64,000 nucleotides of DNA from VXYL01 sp965208525 (GCA_965208525.1 OZ242340.1:620001-684000); one strand, 5' to 3'. Counted from the first letter of the stretch, positions 9,555-20,369 are shown. Numbers and translations: made by a program. The notes: generated by a model from the letters alone, not told the origin.

Positions 9555-10673
9555 CTAGATCCGGCCCTTGTTCAGGTCGAGCCGACCGCGGGCCAGATTG
9601 AGTCGCAGGATGTCGCTCGCGCCTTCGGCCAGACGCATGGCGCGCACCCGCAGATACAGGCTCTCGAGCGGATGCCCCACCCGCAGTGCCGTGCCGCCGA
9701 CGAGTTGGATGGCGGTGTCCACCAACTCGCCAATGGCTTCCGTCGCGAACACCTTACAGGCGATGCCTTCGTTGATGACGTTCTCGCCAGCCTCGGCGAG
9801 ACGCGCCGTGCGATACACCATGCTGCGTGCCGCGAAGGCGCGAATCCTCATGTCTGAGTAGCGCAGCCGAACCCCCTCGCGGGAGCCGAGCGGGCTGCCG
9901 CTGCGGTGCGGCGCTTCGAGGTGGTCGGTGACGAAGTCGATCACCCAGCGGGCGAGCCCCACGCTCTCGGCGGCGAAGGCCAGGCGCGTGTCGCCGATCT
10001 GTCGCATCGCGCGCGGGAGTCCCTCACCTGGCTGGCCGATGATGTTGCTCGCCGGCACGGCCACGTCGTGGAACTCGATGTAGGCGTGGTGGGTGCCGTC
10101 CATGGAACCGAACGTGGCGCTGATTTCCACTCCGGGCGCTTCCCGGTCGATGATGACCATGGCGGGGCCGCGGCCCTCGACTTCTACCAGCGTATTGATG
10201 AAGTCCGCCCCCGCGCCGCCGGTGACGTAGGATTTCTGCCCGTTCACGACGAGGGTGTCGCCTTCGAGCCGTCCCCAAGTGGCGCGCTCCGCCTTGTCCG
10301 GCTCGGTGAAGCCAAAGGCGCCGCGTTTCTCGCCGGCGAGCATGGGTTCGAGATAACGCTCCCGCGCCGGCCCTTGTGCGCCACCGAGGACGCCAGGCCC
10401 GGGCCCGAACACGCCGCCGAGGTGGCTTAGGTTGTGCGAACCCAAGGTGTCCCGCACCACCGTCATCGCCAGCGGTCCCGCCGCCGAGCCGCCGAACTCC
10501 ATCGGCTGCGTCATGCGAAAGATGCCCGCCGCCTGCGAAGCCTCCCGCACTAGCTTCCGGCGCTCGGGCGCTTGCAGCGTCTCGTCTTGGACGAGGGGAA
10601 CGAGCGTATCCCGCGCCAGGGCATCGACACGATCACGCAGGGCGATAAGTTCCGCAGATAGGGACTCGGGCAT
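9555..10673 (-). CDS. Acyl-CoA dehydrogenase family protein
   Basis: 372-residue flavoprotein that would introduce an alpha,beta double bond in an acyl-CoA. FAD-binding segments FGFTEPDKAERATWG (about residue 120) and SYVTGGAGADFI are seen, as is the C-terminal MRLAEGASDILR segment with the Glu position used as catalytic base in many members. It is directly upstream of the PLP enzyme with no gap. Length and order of motifs are typical; the acyl chain specificity is not deducible. Confidence 0.9.
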   Translation of the reverse strand: MPESLSAELIALRDRVDALARDTLVPLVQDETLQAPERRKLVREASQAAGIFRMTQPMEFGGSAAGPLAMTVVRDTLGSHNLSHLGGVFGPGPGVLGGAQGPARERYLEPMLAGEKRGAFGFTEPDKAERATWGRLEGDTLVVNGQKSYVTGGAGADFINTLVEVEGRGPAMVIIDREAPGVEISATFGSMDGTHHAYIEFHDVAVPASNIIGQPGEGLPRAMRQIGDTRLAFAAESVGLARWVIDFVTDHLEAPHRSGSPLGSREGVRLRYSDMRIRAFAARSMVYRTARLAEAGENVINEGIACKVFATEAIGELVDTAIQLVGGTALRVGHPLESLYLRVRAMRLAEGASDILRLNLARGRLDLNKGRI

Positions 10674-10721
10674 GGGGATTCCTTGTCGTGGAAGTGGCTT
10701 TTGCCGGCGCGAACGCGATTA

Positions 10722-11102
10722 CTACAGGAACGTCGGCACCATGACCATCACCGGCACGAGGAGGATCAGGAAGATGATGGCGACCAAGGCATAGAGGAGC
10801 CAGGTTTCCCTGCGAGCGTGGCGAGCGATCAGCGCCTCGATCTCGTCCGTCCCGCGAGCAGCGACGGAGGAGGCGAGGCGGTAGCGAACGATCCCATCCC
10901 GCAGCCCCGGCAGCCGCACGAAGAGTTCCGGCGTGCTGTTGAGGCGCCGCGCGACGTCGTAGATCGGAATGCCAGCGCCCCTCGCGATTTGCGATGGATG
11001 CAGCCCCTTCGCTGGCTCGTCGAGAAAACACTGCACCATTGCCATGAGCACGCGGGTCTTGCCGCGAAACCGGAAGCGCCAGACGGCAAAGGGGTCGGTC
11101 AT
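10722..11102 (-). CDS. Small hypothetical protein with C-terminal membrane anchor
   Basis: 126 residues, family not recognised. The middle (about residues 35-80) looks like a winged-helix fold (PSQIARGAGIPIYDVARRLN, then a beta-hairpin-like VRLPGLRDGIVRYRL). The C terminus is a single hydrophobic segment (about 100-124, LYALVAIIFLILLVPVMVMV), so it would be tail-anchored with the helical domain in the cytoplasm. It lies downstream of polA on the same strand, after a 219-bp repeat-containing gap. A DNA-binding or scaffold role is only a guess. Confidence 0.6.
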   Translation of the reverse strand: MTDPFAVWRFRFRGKTRVLMAMVQCFLDEPAKGLHPSQIARGAGIPIYDVARRLNSTPELFVRLPGLRDGIVRYRLASSVAARGTDEIEALIARHARRETWLLYALVAIIFLILLVPVMVMVPTFL

Positions 11103-11242
11103 GCTCGGCCCTCAAGAGTGTGCGCAAAGCAGGGGAGCTTTGCAGATACCGACGACGTTTGCATCCTACCCGTCGGCGCGCTCGTTGCACCGTGGGGAGA
11201 CGACTCCCGAAGGCGCGCGGAGGTGCCCTGAATGCGACGGAC

Positions 11243-11308
11243 CTCAGCAGTTTTCGCGCCAGCGCGCCCTGACGGGCGCGTCGGCAGTTCGCCAGCGAAA
11301 ACTGCCAG
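11243..11308. repeat. Dispersed hairpin repeat family D, copy 2
   Basis: CAGTTTTCGC...GCGAAAACTG arms enclose GCGCGCCCTGACGGGCGCG and GGCAGTTCG. The core is the reverse complement of that at 21096-21139 and resembles those at 26071-26110 and 44037-44080. It lies just downstream of the polA stop and could act as a transcription terminator. Confidence 0.6.
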
Positions 11309-11321
11309 AGCGCGAAGCGGC

Positions 11322-14045
11322 CTAATGCGCCTCGTCCCAGTTATGGCCGACGCCGGCCTCCACCAACAGGGGCACCGAAAGGTCGGCGGCTGCCTCCATG
11401 CGGGACATTACGCCAGCTTTCACCGCCTCCACCTGCCCTTCGTCGACTTCAATCACCAGCTCGTCGTGCACCTGCATGATCATGCGCGCCTCGACGCCGC
11501 CGTCACGCAGCTCCGCCAGATAACCGTCCACTTCGATCATCGCGCGCTTGATGATGTCGGCTGCGGTACCTTGCATGGGGGCGTTGATGGCGGTGCGTTC
11601 GGCGGCTTGGCGCCGGGGCGCCTGACGGGCGCGGATGTCTGGCAGGTACAGGCGGCGACCGAACACCGTTTCGACGAAGCCCGCCTCTCGGGCTTGCCCG
11701 CGCACTTCGTCCATGTAGCCAGCCACGCCCGGATAGCGAAGGAAGTAGCGGTCGATGTACTCCTGCGCCACGCGCCGGGTCACGTCGAGTTGCTTGGCGA
11801 GGCCAAACGACGACATGCCGTAGATCAGGCCGAAGTTGATCGCCTTGGCGCTGCGGCGCTGGTCGTCCGATACCTCCTCGAGCGGCAGCCGGAACACCTC
11901 GGCGGCGGTGGCGCGGTGGATGTCTTGCTCGGTCTCGAAGGCGTGCAGCAAGCCCTCGTCGCCGGAGAGGTGCGCCATGATGCGAAGCTCGATCTGCGAA
12001 TAGTCGGCGGCGATCAGGCGGCGTCCGGGCGGCGCCACGAACGCCTGACGGATCTGGCGGCCGTCGGCGGTGCGGATGGGAATGTTCTGCAGGTTTGGGT
12101 CGGCGGAGGAGAGTCTGCCGGTGGCGGCGACCGCTTGGTTGTAGGACGTATGGATCCGGCCCGTGCGCTGGTTGATCTCGTGCGGCAGCGAGTCGGTGTA
12201 GGTGGACTTGAGCTTGCTGGCGGCGCGGTGATCGAGGATGAGTTGCGGCAGTGCATGGCCGTAGGACGCAAGCTGCACTAGCACGTCCTCTGCAGTCGAG
12301 CGCTGCCCCTTGCGGGTCTTGCCGAGCGCTGGCAACTCCATCTCGTCGTAGAGGATCTCCTGCAACTGCTTCGGCGAGCCGAGGTTGAACTCGTGCCCTG
12401 CCTCGCTGAACGCCTTTTGCGACAGCTCCTCCATGCGCTCGCTGAGAGCATGGCTTTGATCCCTGAGCAGCCCGGCGTCCACCAGCGCGCCGGCGCGTTC
12501 CATCCTGGACAGCACATCCACCAGCGGCAGTTCGATGGCCTCGTACACCTCAGCCAGCCGCCCCTCCTGCTCCAGCTTTGGCCGCAATATCTCGTGCAGA
12601 CGACAGGCCGCATCGACGCCGCCGGCGGCATAGCCGGCCGCTTCCGCAACGCCAACCTGATGCAGCCCCAACTGCTTGGCACCCTTGCCGGCCACATCCT
12701 CGAAGGAAACGGGCTGCGCGCCCAGGTACTTCTGCGCCAAGTCCTGCAACTGATGCCGCCGGGCGCCGACGCTGTCCAAGACGTAGGACTCCAGCATCGT
12801 GTCGTTGGCGATGCCGGCAAGGACAACGCCAAGCCCTTCGAGGATGTTGCGGGCATGCTTGAGGTCTTGGCCGGTCTTGGCGACGTTCGGGTCTTCGAGC
12901 ACGGGCTTTGCCGCGGCGACGACGTCGCCGAGCGAGAGCTGGCCTTGCGCCACCACAAGGTCATGCCCCACGGGAACATAGGCCACGTCGTCGCCGGCGA
13001 CGCCCAAGGCGAATCCCACCGGCCGGGCGTCCATGAACCGTCCAGGCCCGGTCTCCACCCCCAACGCTAGGTGGCCGGCGGACTGTGCCTTGGCGAGGAG
13101 CTCGTTTAGAGCATCCAAGCTCTCGAGCACCGGGTACTCGCGGGCGAGCTCTACGGTGCGCCCGCCGCCGAGCTCTTCGGCCCACGCCTGAAAGTCGAAC
13201 TGCTCGAATAGCTCGACCAACCGCTCCGTGTCCGGCTCGCCAGACTCGAGATCGGCGATGGTGAACTCGAGCTCAAGGTCGCAGCGAATCGTCGCCAGAT
13301 CCCGGGACATGGGCAGCGTGTCCAATGCGCCACGCAGGTTCTCGCCCACCTTGCCCTTCACCTCGTCGGCGCGGGCGATCACGTCGTCGAGCGTGCCGAA
13401 CTCGGTCAGCCACTTGGCGGCGGTTTTGGGCCCGACCTTGGGCACGCCCGGGATGTTGTCTACCGAGTCGCCCATGAGCGCGAGGTAGTCGACGATGCGA
13501 GCGGGCGGAACGCCGTATTTCTCCTCCACGCCAACCGCGTCAAGGGCCGTGTCGGTCATGGTGTTTACCAGCGTCACGTGGCTTGACACGAGCTGCGCCA
13601 TGTCCTTGTCGCCGGTGGAGATGACCGTCTTGCGGGCGCTTGCCGTGGCTTCGGCGGCGAGGGTGCCGATCACGTCGTCCGCCTCGACACCGGCCACATG
13701 CAGGAGCGGCAGCCCCATGGCGCGGATGATGTCGTGGATGGGTTCGATCTGGACGCGCAGATCGTCGCTCATGGGTGGCCGGTTGGCCTTGTACTCGGCG
13801 TAGATGTCATCGCGGAAGGTGCGCCCGCCAGCATCGAACGCCACGGCCACCGGCGAGCCGGCGTAGTCGTCCATGAGCTTGCGCAGCATCGCAATGACGC
13901 CGCGCACGGCGCCTGTGGGAAAGCCGTCGAGAGTGCGCAGGTCCGGCAGGGCGTGGAAGGCGCGGAACAGATACGAGGAGCCGTCAACCAACACGAGCGG
14001 CGGCGCACCCTCGCCGCCGCCGAGAGGCCGCGTGTCGTCGGTCAT
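11322..14045 (-). CDS. polA: DNA polymerase I
   Basis: 907 residues. The 5' nuclease domain (about 15-290) is complete: LVDGSSYLFRAFHAL, EADD, STGDKD and GDSVDNIPG. The polymerase domain is complete: motif A AADYSQIELR, motif B RRSAKAINFGLIYG, motif C QVHDELVIEV. The 3'-5' exonuclease domain (about 300-490) is present and alignable but has lost catalytic residues. Against E. coli, D355 is G329, D424 is A398 and D501 is G476; only E357 (E331) and Y497 (Y472) remain. It is therefore probably without proofreading, as in Taq. It fills repair gaps and removes Okazaki primers. Divergent from the DUF2782 gene, 46 bp between starts. Confidence 0.97.
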   Translation of the reverse strand: MTDDTRPLGGGEGAPPLVLVDGSSYLFRAFHALPDLRTLDGFPTGAVRGVIAMLRKLMDDYAGSPVAVAFDAGGRTFRDDIYAEYKANRPPMSDDLRVQIEPIHDIIRAMGLPLLHVAGVEADDVIGTLAAEATASARKTVISTGDKDMAQLVSSHVTLVNTMTDTALDAVGVEEKYGVPPARIVDYLALMGDSVDNIPGVPKVGPKTAAKWLTEFGTLDDVIARADEVKGKVGENLRGALDTLPMSRDLATIRCDLELEFTIADLESGEPDTERLVELFEQFDFQAWAEELGGGRTVELAREYPVLESLDALNELLAKAQSAGHLALGVETGPGRFMDARPVGFALGVAGDDVAYVPVGHDLVVAQGQLSLGDVVAAAKPVLEDPNVAKTGQDLKHARNILEGLGVVLAGIANDTMLESYVLDSVGARRHQLQDLAQKYLGAQPVSFEDVAGKGAKQLGLHQVGVAEAAGYAAGGVDAACRLHEILRPKLEQEGRLAEVYEAIELPLVDVLSRMERAGALVDAGLLRDQSHALSERMEELSQKAFSEAGHEFNLGSPKQLQEILYDEMELPALGKTRKGQRSTAEDVLVQLASYGHALPQLILDHRAASKLKSTYTDSLPHEINQRTGRIHTSYNQAVAATGRLSSADPNLQNIPIRTADGRQIRQAFVAPPGRRLIAADYSQIELRIMAHLSGDEGLLHAFETEQDIHRATAAEVFRLPLEEVSDDQRRSAKAINFGLIYGMSSFGLAKQLDVTRRVAQEYIDRYFLRYPGVAGYMDEVRGQAREAGFVETVFGRRLYLPDIRARQAPRRQAAERTAINAPMQGTAADIIKRAMIEVDGYLAELRDGGVEARMIMQVHDELVIEVDEGQVEAVKAGVMSRMEAAADLSVPLLVEAGVGHNWDEAH

Positions 14046-14091
14046 GCTATGTTCCCCTCAAGGCCCGGATTCGCCCAGTCGGCCAGCTTCG

Positions 14092-14424
14092 ATGGCGCTT
14101 CACCTGACACTACCACACGCCCCCACCGTCGCCCGTATGTTGCTGGCGGCAGGCGCTTTGTGCGTCGGCACCCTGGCCGCCACCACCGCCACAGCGCGCC
14201 CCGCCGAAGAGCCGCCGGCGTTCCGCGGCCCCGACGTGACGCTGATCGAAACGGAGGAACGCACCATTCAGGAGTTCCGCCAAAACGGCGTGCTGGTGTT
14301 CGTGAAGATCACCCCCAAGAACGGCAAGCCGTATTACCTCGCCCCCAGAGACCCCACCAAGGGCTGGGATGACCTCGAGCGGGCGGAGGCGGTGGTGCCA
14401 AGGTGGGTGATCCTGCGGTTTTGA
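14092..14424 (+). CDS. DUF2782 secreted protein
   Basis: 110 residues. An N-terminal hydrophobic stretch (about 15-33, ending TTATARP) is a Sec signal peptide. The mature part carries the DUF2782 pattern: VTLIETEERTIQEFRQNG, VFVKITPKNGKPYYLAP. This family commonly neighbours polA in gammaproteobacteria, and that context supports the call; its function is unknown. An alternative start is the ATG at 14137 (MLLAAGAL), which would still leave a signal peptide. It converges with egtD, 60 bp between stops. Confidence 0.8.
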   Translation: MALHLTLPHAPTVARMLLAAGALCVGTLAATTATARPAEEPPAFRGPDVTLIETEERTIQEFRQNGVLVFVKITPKNGKPYYLAPRDPTKGWDDLERAEAVVPRWVILRF

Positions 14425-14484
14425 CAGCGTTGAACATGCCTTCCCTCCGAGGCGGTCCATCGCATCTTTGTCGTTGGGGCGGGC

Positions 14485-15399
14485 CTATCTGACCTTGAGG
14501 GCCAGAACCATGAAGTGATGTGCGGGGTCTTGCCAGAGGTGGACGCAGTCGAAGCCGGCGCGTTCCGCCTTGGCGACGAACTCATCCGGGTCGTATTTGT
14601 AGGAGTTCTCCGTGTGCAGGCGTTCGCCCTTGGTGAACGGGATGGAAGTTCCGGCCACGGTTACCGTGTGCGCTCGGCTGGCGATCAGATACATCTCTAT
14701 GCGGCCGGCAATCTCGTTGTAGATGGCCTCGTGGGTGAACGCGTCGGGTTCGAAGTCTGCGCCCACGGTGGCGTTGATATGGCTAAGGACGTTGCGGTTG
14801 AAGTCGGCCGTGACACCGGCGGAGTCGTTGTAGGCGCGGTGGAGCACGGCTGGGTCCTTCTTCGTGTCCACGCCGATGGCGAGAGCGCCACCGCTGCCAA
14901 CCACCTTGGCAACGCCGCGCAGGAAGGCATCGGCCTCGGCCGGATCGAAGTTGCCGATGCTTGAGCCGGGGAAGAACGCCACTCGGCGCAGTTCGCGCAC
15001 CGGCTCCGGCAGTTCGAACGGAGCCGAGTAGTCCGCACAGGTGGGATAGACCGGCAGCTCGTAGTCGTCGTGGATGGTGCGAGCTGCCTGCATGAGATGT
15101 TCCCGAGAGATGTCCACGGGAACGTAGGCGGCCGGCCGACAGGCGTCGAGCAGAAGGCGCACCTTGACGCTGGCGCCGCTGCCGTACTCGATCAGGCAGC
15201 CGCCGTCGCCCACGGCTTCGGCGAGCGCTGCTCGGTTGGCGCGCAGGATGCCCACCTCCGTGCGCGTTAGGTAGTACTCGGGCAGCGCGGTGATGCGCTC
15301 GAACAGGAGCGAGCCGCATTCATCATAGAAATACTTCGGGGGAATCGACTTGGCCGGCAGACGCAACCCTCGCAGCACGTCCCGCGCCATGTCCGGCAA
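14485..15399 (-). CDS. egtD: L-histidine N-alpha-methyltransferase (EgtD-like)
   Basis: SAM-dependent methyltransferase that makes hercynine from histidine, the first step of ergothioneine synthesis. Family hallmarks: PPKYFYDECGSLLFERI, LPEYYLTRTE, the SAM site IEYGSGASVKVRLLL, FFPGSSIGNF and RIEMYLIA. The given start is a TTG at 15399 (first ATG at 15390). The frame stays open to the panB stop (TGA 15489-15487, same frame), and the upstream residues (SQFRIFDRKPPLPD) look like genuine EgtD N terminus. The true start may therefore be a rarer codon such as CTG at 15477. No egtB is seen nearby, so pathway completeness is unknown. Confidence 0.88.
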   Translation of the reverse strand: MPDMARDVLRGLRLPAKSIPPKYFYDECGSLLFERITALPEYYLTRTEVGILRANRAALAEAVGDGGCLIEYGSGASVKVRLLLDACRPAAYVPVDISREHLMQAARTIHDDYELPVYPTCADYSAPFELPEPVRELRRVAFFPGSSIGNFDPAEADAFLRGVAKVVGSGGALAIGVDTKKDPAVLHRAYNDSAGVTADFNRNVLSHINATVGADFEPDAFTHEAIYNEIAGRIEMYLIASRAHTVTVAGTSIPFTKGERLHTENSYKYDPDEFVAKAERAGFDCVHLWQDPAHHFMVLALKVR

Positions 15400-15486
15400 G
15401 GGTGGCTTGCGATCGAAGATGCGGAACTGGCTGCCGGCGGGGAATCTTGGGGTGTCGATGAGTGGCTCCCGCGGCAGTTGGACGAA

Positions 15487-16308
15487 TCAGGAAAAGCAGT
15501 GTTCGGGGGCCGGAAACGCCCCGGATTTGACCGCCTCGGCATAGGCCTCGAACGCGCCCTTGAGGCCGTTCGTGCTTTCCGGCAGGAAGTTCTTGACGAA
15601 CTTCGGCACCCGGATGCCGGTTGGCGTGACGCCGAGCATGTCGTGCATCACCATGATCTGGCCGTCGGTGTGGGGGCCGGCGCCAATGCCGATGACCGGC
15701 ACTTCAAGCCGCTCGGTGATCTCCTGACCGAGTTCCACCGGCACGCATTCAAGCAGGATCACCGATGCACCCGAGTCTTGCAGGATGGTCGCTTCCTCCA
15801 CCATCGTATGTGCCTGGCTCGGGTCTCGCCCCTGCACGCGATAGCCGCCGATGCGATTGATGGACTGCGGCGTCAGTCCCATGTGCGCGCACACGGGAAT
15901 GCCGCGCTCGGCGAGCAGGCGGGTGGACTCGCCGAGCCAGGCGCCGCCCTCGAGCTTCACCATGTGGGCGCCGGCACGCATGAGTTCCGCCGCGCTCTCG
16001 AGCGACTGGCTCTCGGAGGCGTAGCTCATGAACGGCAGGTCGGCCATGATGAGCGCACCCTGATTGCCGCGCCGTACGCAGCGCATGTGATACACCATGT
16101 CGTCGAGGGTCACCGGCAACGTGCTGTCGTGGCCTTGCAGCACCATGCCGAGCGAGTCGCCCACCAACAGCACGTCCACGCCGGCGCTGGAGATCAGCTC
16201 GGCGAAGAGCGCATCGTAAGCTGTGAGCGCGGCGAACTTGCGCCCGCGCGTCTTCATGCGGTTCAACGTGTTGATGGAGACGGGGTTCTTGCGGGCTTGC
16301 GAACTCAT
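15487..16308 (-). CDS. panB: 3-methyl-2-oxobutanoate hydroxymethyltransferase (ketopantoate hydroxymethyltransferase)
   Basis: 273 residues. First committed step of pantothenate (CoA) synthesis, transferring a hydroxymethyl group from methylene-THF to 2-oxoisovalerate. Motifs: ALTAYDALFAELI, LLVGDSLGMVLQG, MADLPFMSY, VKLEGG, CAHMGLTPQ and the C-terminal SGAFPAPEHCF. Preceded by the deoxynucleoside kinase gene with a 6-bp gap, in the common order pcnB - kinase - panB. panC does not follow as it often does; egtD follows instead. Confidence 0.96.
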   Translation of the reverse strand: MSSQARKNPVSINTLNRMKTRGRKFAALTAYDALFAELISSAGVDVLLVGDSLGMVLQGHDSTLPVTLDDMVYHMRCVRRGNQGALIMADLPFMSYASESQSLESAAELMRAGAHMVKLEGGAWLGESTRLLAERGIPVCAHMGLTPQSINRIGGYRVQGRDPSQAHTMVEEATILQDSGASVILLECVPVELGQEITERLEVPVIGIGAGPHTDGQIMVMHDMLGVTPTGIRVPKFVKNFLPESTNGLKGAFEAYAEAVKSGAFPAPEHCFS

Positions 16309-16314
16309 GGTGGG

Positions 16315-16977
16315 TCACAGCAGGGTCGGGTTGGGGTTGAAGTATGTGCGTGCGCCCGACACTTCCATAGCCTCGTTTGCGAGCGCGTGGAAGTGCGCGG
16401 CGTTGCCGGCGAAGTCGATCTCGGCGGCGTTCACGATCAAGAGCGGTGCCGCGTCGTAGTCGTGAAAGAACCGCGTGTAGGCCTCACTCAAGCGGCCGAG
16501 ATAGCCACTATCGATGCGCGTCTCGCGTGGGTCGCCGCGGCGCGAGATGCGTTCGAGCAGCACGGAAACGGGTGCCTGCAGGTAAATCACGAGGTCCGGC
16601 GTCGGCGGCTCGATGTCAAGGCTCGCGCTGATGCGGTCGTACAGCCCCATCTCGTTGTCGTCGAGCGTCATGCGGGCGAAAAGCCGGTCCTTCTCCATCA
16701 GGAAGTCGCTCACGACATCCGCGCCGAGCAAGGGCCCGGCCAGTTCCCCCACCCGACCGGCGCGGTGCAGCAGGAAAAATAGCTGGGTCGGCAAGGCGTA
16801 GCGCCGGGGGTTCCTGTAATAGCGCGCGAGGAACGGATTGTCGTCCGGTTCGAGCAATGTCGGGCGATCGAGGTGCGCCGCCAGCCGCCGCGCCAGCGTC
16901 GTCTTGCCAACGCCAATGGGCCCTTCCACAGCGATGTGACCTGGAGGGCGTCGGTCAAGAGTCGAGGCATCGGCCAC
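16315..16977 (-). CDS. Deoxynucleoside kinase family protein
   Basis: 220 residues from a GTG start at 16977. P-loop GPIGVGKTT (about residue 22), then LLEPDDNPFLARYYRNP and a VIYLQAPVSVLLERISRRG segment, typical of the bacterial deoxyadenosine/deoxycytidine kinase-like proteins found next to panB. It would phosphorylate (deoxy)nucleosides or related molecules with ATP. folK, which sits at this place in many relatives, is absent. The short gaps to pcnB (21 bp) and panB (6 bp) indicate one operon. Confidence 0.88.
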   Translation of the reverse strand: MADASTLDRRPPGHIAVEGPIGVGKTTLARRLAAHLDRPTLLEPDDNPFLARYYRNPRRYALPTQLFFLLHRAGRVGELAGPLLGADVVSDFLMEKDRLFARMTLDDNEMGLYDRISASLDIEPPTPDLVIYLQAPVSVLLERISRRGDPRETRIDSGYLGRLSEAYTRFFHDYDAAPLLIVNAAEIDFAGNAAHFHALANEAMEVSGARTYFNPNPTLL

Positions 16978-16998
16978 GAGCGTTTTATGCGGCAGGGG

Positions 16999-18435
16999 TC
17001 ACGGAGCGGTGCCTTCGTGGCGTCGAGCGAGAGACGCAGGGCCGCGGCCTGGGCGCCGCCGCCGTCGCCGGCGACGGCGGCGGGAACCGTTCGGCGACGC
17101 CGGCGTTGCCTCGCCGTTTTGCTGCTCCGCGCCGGCCTCGGCCGGCTCGCCCACCTGTTTTTGCCGTTCCGTCCACCACTCGCCGAGTTCTGCCGGCGCG
17201 TCGTGGGTGTCCACGCGCAACATCAGGAAGTCGTAGGCGGCGCGGAAGCGGGGATGTTCGAGCAGCGATTGCACCTGCTTGGGCGAGCGCTTCTCGAGCT
17301 TCGGTTGTAGGTTCCACACGTCGCGCACGAACAGGGCGTGGCGCTTGGGAATGGAGATGGTGAACTGCTGCTCGGCGATCACCGCATTGGCGACGCGGGC
17401 GTTGTCTTGGCCGTTGCCGACCGGGCCCGTGTGGTCGCAGCGGTCGAGGTATTCGTGCCAGAGGAAGGCGGCAAGCAGGAAGCCGGCGGTTACCGGCTTG
17501 TCTTCCGCCAGGCGCGAATCCGTGCTCTTGAGCGCCGCCTCGGCGATGGGTTCTGCATGGGGCGGCAGCGGCAAGAGGATTTCGATGAGGTCGCGCTCGC
17601 GCATGCGCTCGAAGGCGGCGAGGGCGTGTCCGCTCAGGAAGAGCTTGCCGAACTCGTCGAATAGTCGCGCCGGGGCGATGGCGGTGAGGAGTTCGCTCAT
17701 CGGTGCGATGGCGGCCTCGGTGTCGGCGTCGAGCGCGAAGCCAAGCTTGGCCTCGAATCGCACGGCGCGGAGGATGCGCACTGGATCTTCGCGGAAGCGC
17801 GTCTCGGCATCGCCAATGAGGCGCAGCTTGCGTGCCCGTATGTCCGCCATGCCGTCGCAGTAGTCGAGCAGGGTGTCGTCGACGGGGTCGTAGTAGAGCG
17901 CGTTGACGGTGAAATCACGACGAAAGGCGTCGTCGTCAATCGTGCCATAGAGGTTGTCCCGGAGCAGCACGCCTTGGTCCGACAGTTCCTGTTCCTCGCC
18001 GGCGCGAGGCGGTGCAGCGGGCTCGTCCACTTCCGCGTAGCCGGAGTCGTCTTCCTCGCCGAGGCTGTTGTCGGCGAGGTCCACCGGGAACTCGTCCTCG
18101 TCGGTGTCGTGCGCGCGGCGGAAGGTGGACACCTCGATCACCTCTCGGCCGAGGCGCACGTGGGCGATGCGGAACCGGCGTCCCACCAGCCGCACGCGGC
18201 GAAACACGCCGCGCACTTCGTCTGGCGTCGCGCTGGTGGCAACGTCGAAGTCCTTCGGGGTCAAGCCGATGAGGAGGTCGCGAACACAGCCACCGACCAG
18301 ATACGCCTCAAACCCGGCGTCCCGCAACTGCTCCACGACCGTCACGGCGCTGGCGGAGATGTGCGAACGATCTATGTCGTGTTCGGTGATGCGATTGGGC
18401 AAGGAGTTGGTGCGAGAAGTCGGCAGAGCGCGCAT
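16999..18435 (-). CDS. pcnB: Poly(A) polymerase / polynucleotide adenylyltransferase
   Basis: 478 residues; adds 3' poly(A) tails that promote RNA decay. Nucleotidyltransferase core: YLVGGCVRDLLIG, then the metal-binding DFD pair in PKDFDVATSATP, then FRRDFTVNALYYD and REDPVRILRAVRFEAKLGF. An acidic insertion of about 35 residues (DTDEDEF...GEEQELSD) splits the head domain. The C terminus is a very basic tail with ten consecutive Arg residues, fitting RNA binding. The 277 bp between this start and the upstream regulator stop hold no gene that I recognise. Confidence 0.95.
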   Translation of the reverse strand: MRALPTSRTNSLPNRITEHDIDRSHISASAVTVVEQLRDAGFEAYLVGGCVRDLLIGLTPKDFDVATSATPDEVRGVFRRVRLVGRRFRIAHVRLGREVIEVSTFRRAHDTDEDEFPVDLADNSLGEEDDSGYAEVDEPAAPPRAGEEQELSDQGVLLRDNLYGTIDDDAFRRDFTVNALYYDPVDDTLLDYCDGMADIRARKLRLIGDAETRFREDPVRILRAVRFEAKLGFALDADTEAAIAPMSELLTAIAPARLFDEFGKLFLSGHALAAFERMRERDLIEILLPLPPHAEPIAEAALKSTDSRLAEDKPVTAGFLLAAFLWHEYLDRCDHTGPVGNGQDNARVANAVIAEQQFTISIPKRHALFVRDVWNLQPKLEKRSPKQVQSLLEHPRFRAAYDFLMLRVDTHDAPAELGEWWTERQKQVGEPAEAGAEQQNGEATPASPNGSRRRRRRRRRRPGRGPASLARRHEGTAP

Positions 18436-18712
18436 CTTAAGGCGTAGCGACGAAAAAGGGAAAGCGGCTCAAAACCGCGCCATCCGAGCCGAGCATTCCG
18501 CTCGAAGTCGAGCCAACACCAACATACCGGCCGGATGGCGCAGTGAGAAGCGAATCGGAGACGGCCATCACGCTCCTCCCGCCGAAGCGAAGCGACCCAG
18601 GGCCCGAAGAAGCAACCAGCCGTCTCCCCGCGAGATGGGCCTTGTCGGTGGCGGGAGGCCCTGTTCCCTGCTGTCAGACTAGGCGTCCGGGGAAGGGATC
18701 GACAGAGAATGC

Positions 18713-20074
<1,362 letters not shown>

Positions 20075-20369
20075 CGGCGCATCATAGCAGCCCGTCGGGC
20101 GTCGCCGTCTCGGCGAATGCGACGGGGTCATGGGACGGCTTGGCGTGGGTCAAGAAGCGTTGTCGGAAGGCGACGGTTCTCGTGGCGGTAGCAGGCGAGG
20201 CGCTTGTTCTCGGGATTGATGGCGTCTCGGTTTCTTGTGAGCGTTGCGATGGTTCAAGCCGCGCCAACGCGCTCGTGCCGCTTTTGTCCTATGATTGCGA
20301 CGATTTCAGCGGCGGCGCCCTTGCGGCACGTGCCGTTGCCGCACCACCACATGCAACAAAGGGCTTGGG

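Noticed and set aside
15487..15489. panB TGA followed in frame by egtD as a possible selenocysteine or readthrough fusion
   Set aside because: panB ends at its normal C terminus (SGAFPAPEHCF) and EgtD is a complete separate enzyme; no hairpin or redox motif is at the TGA.
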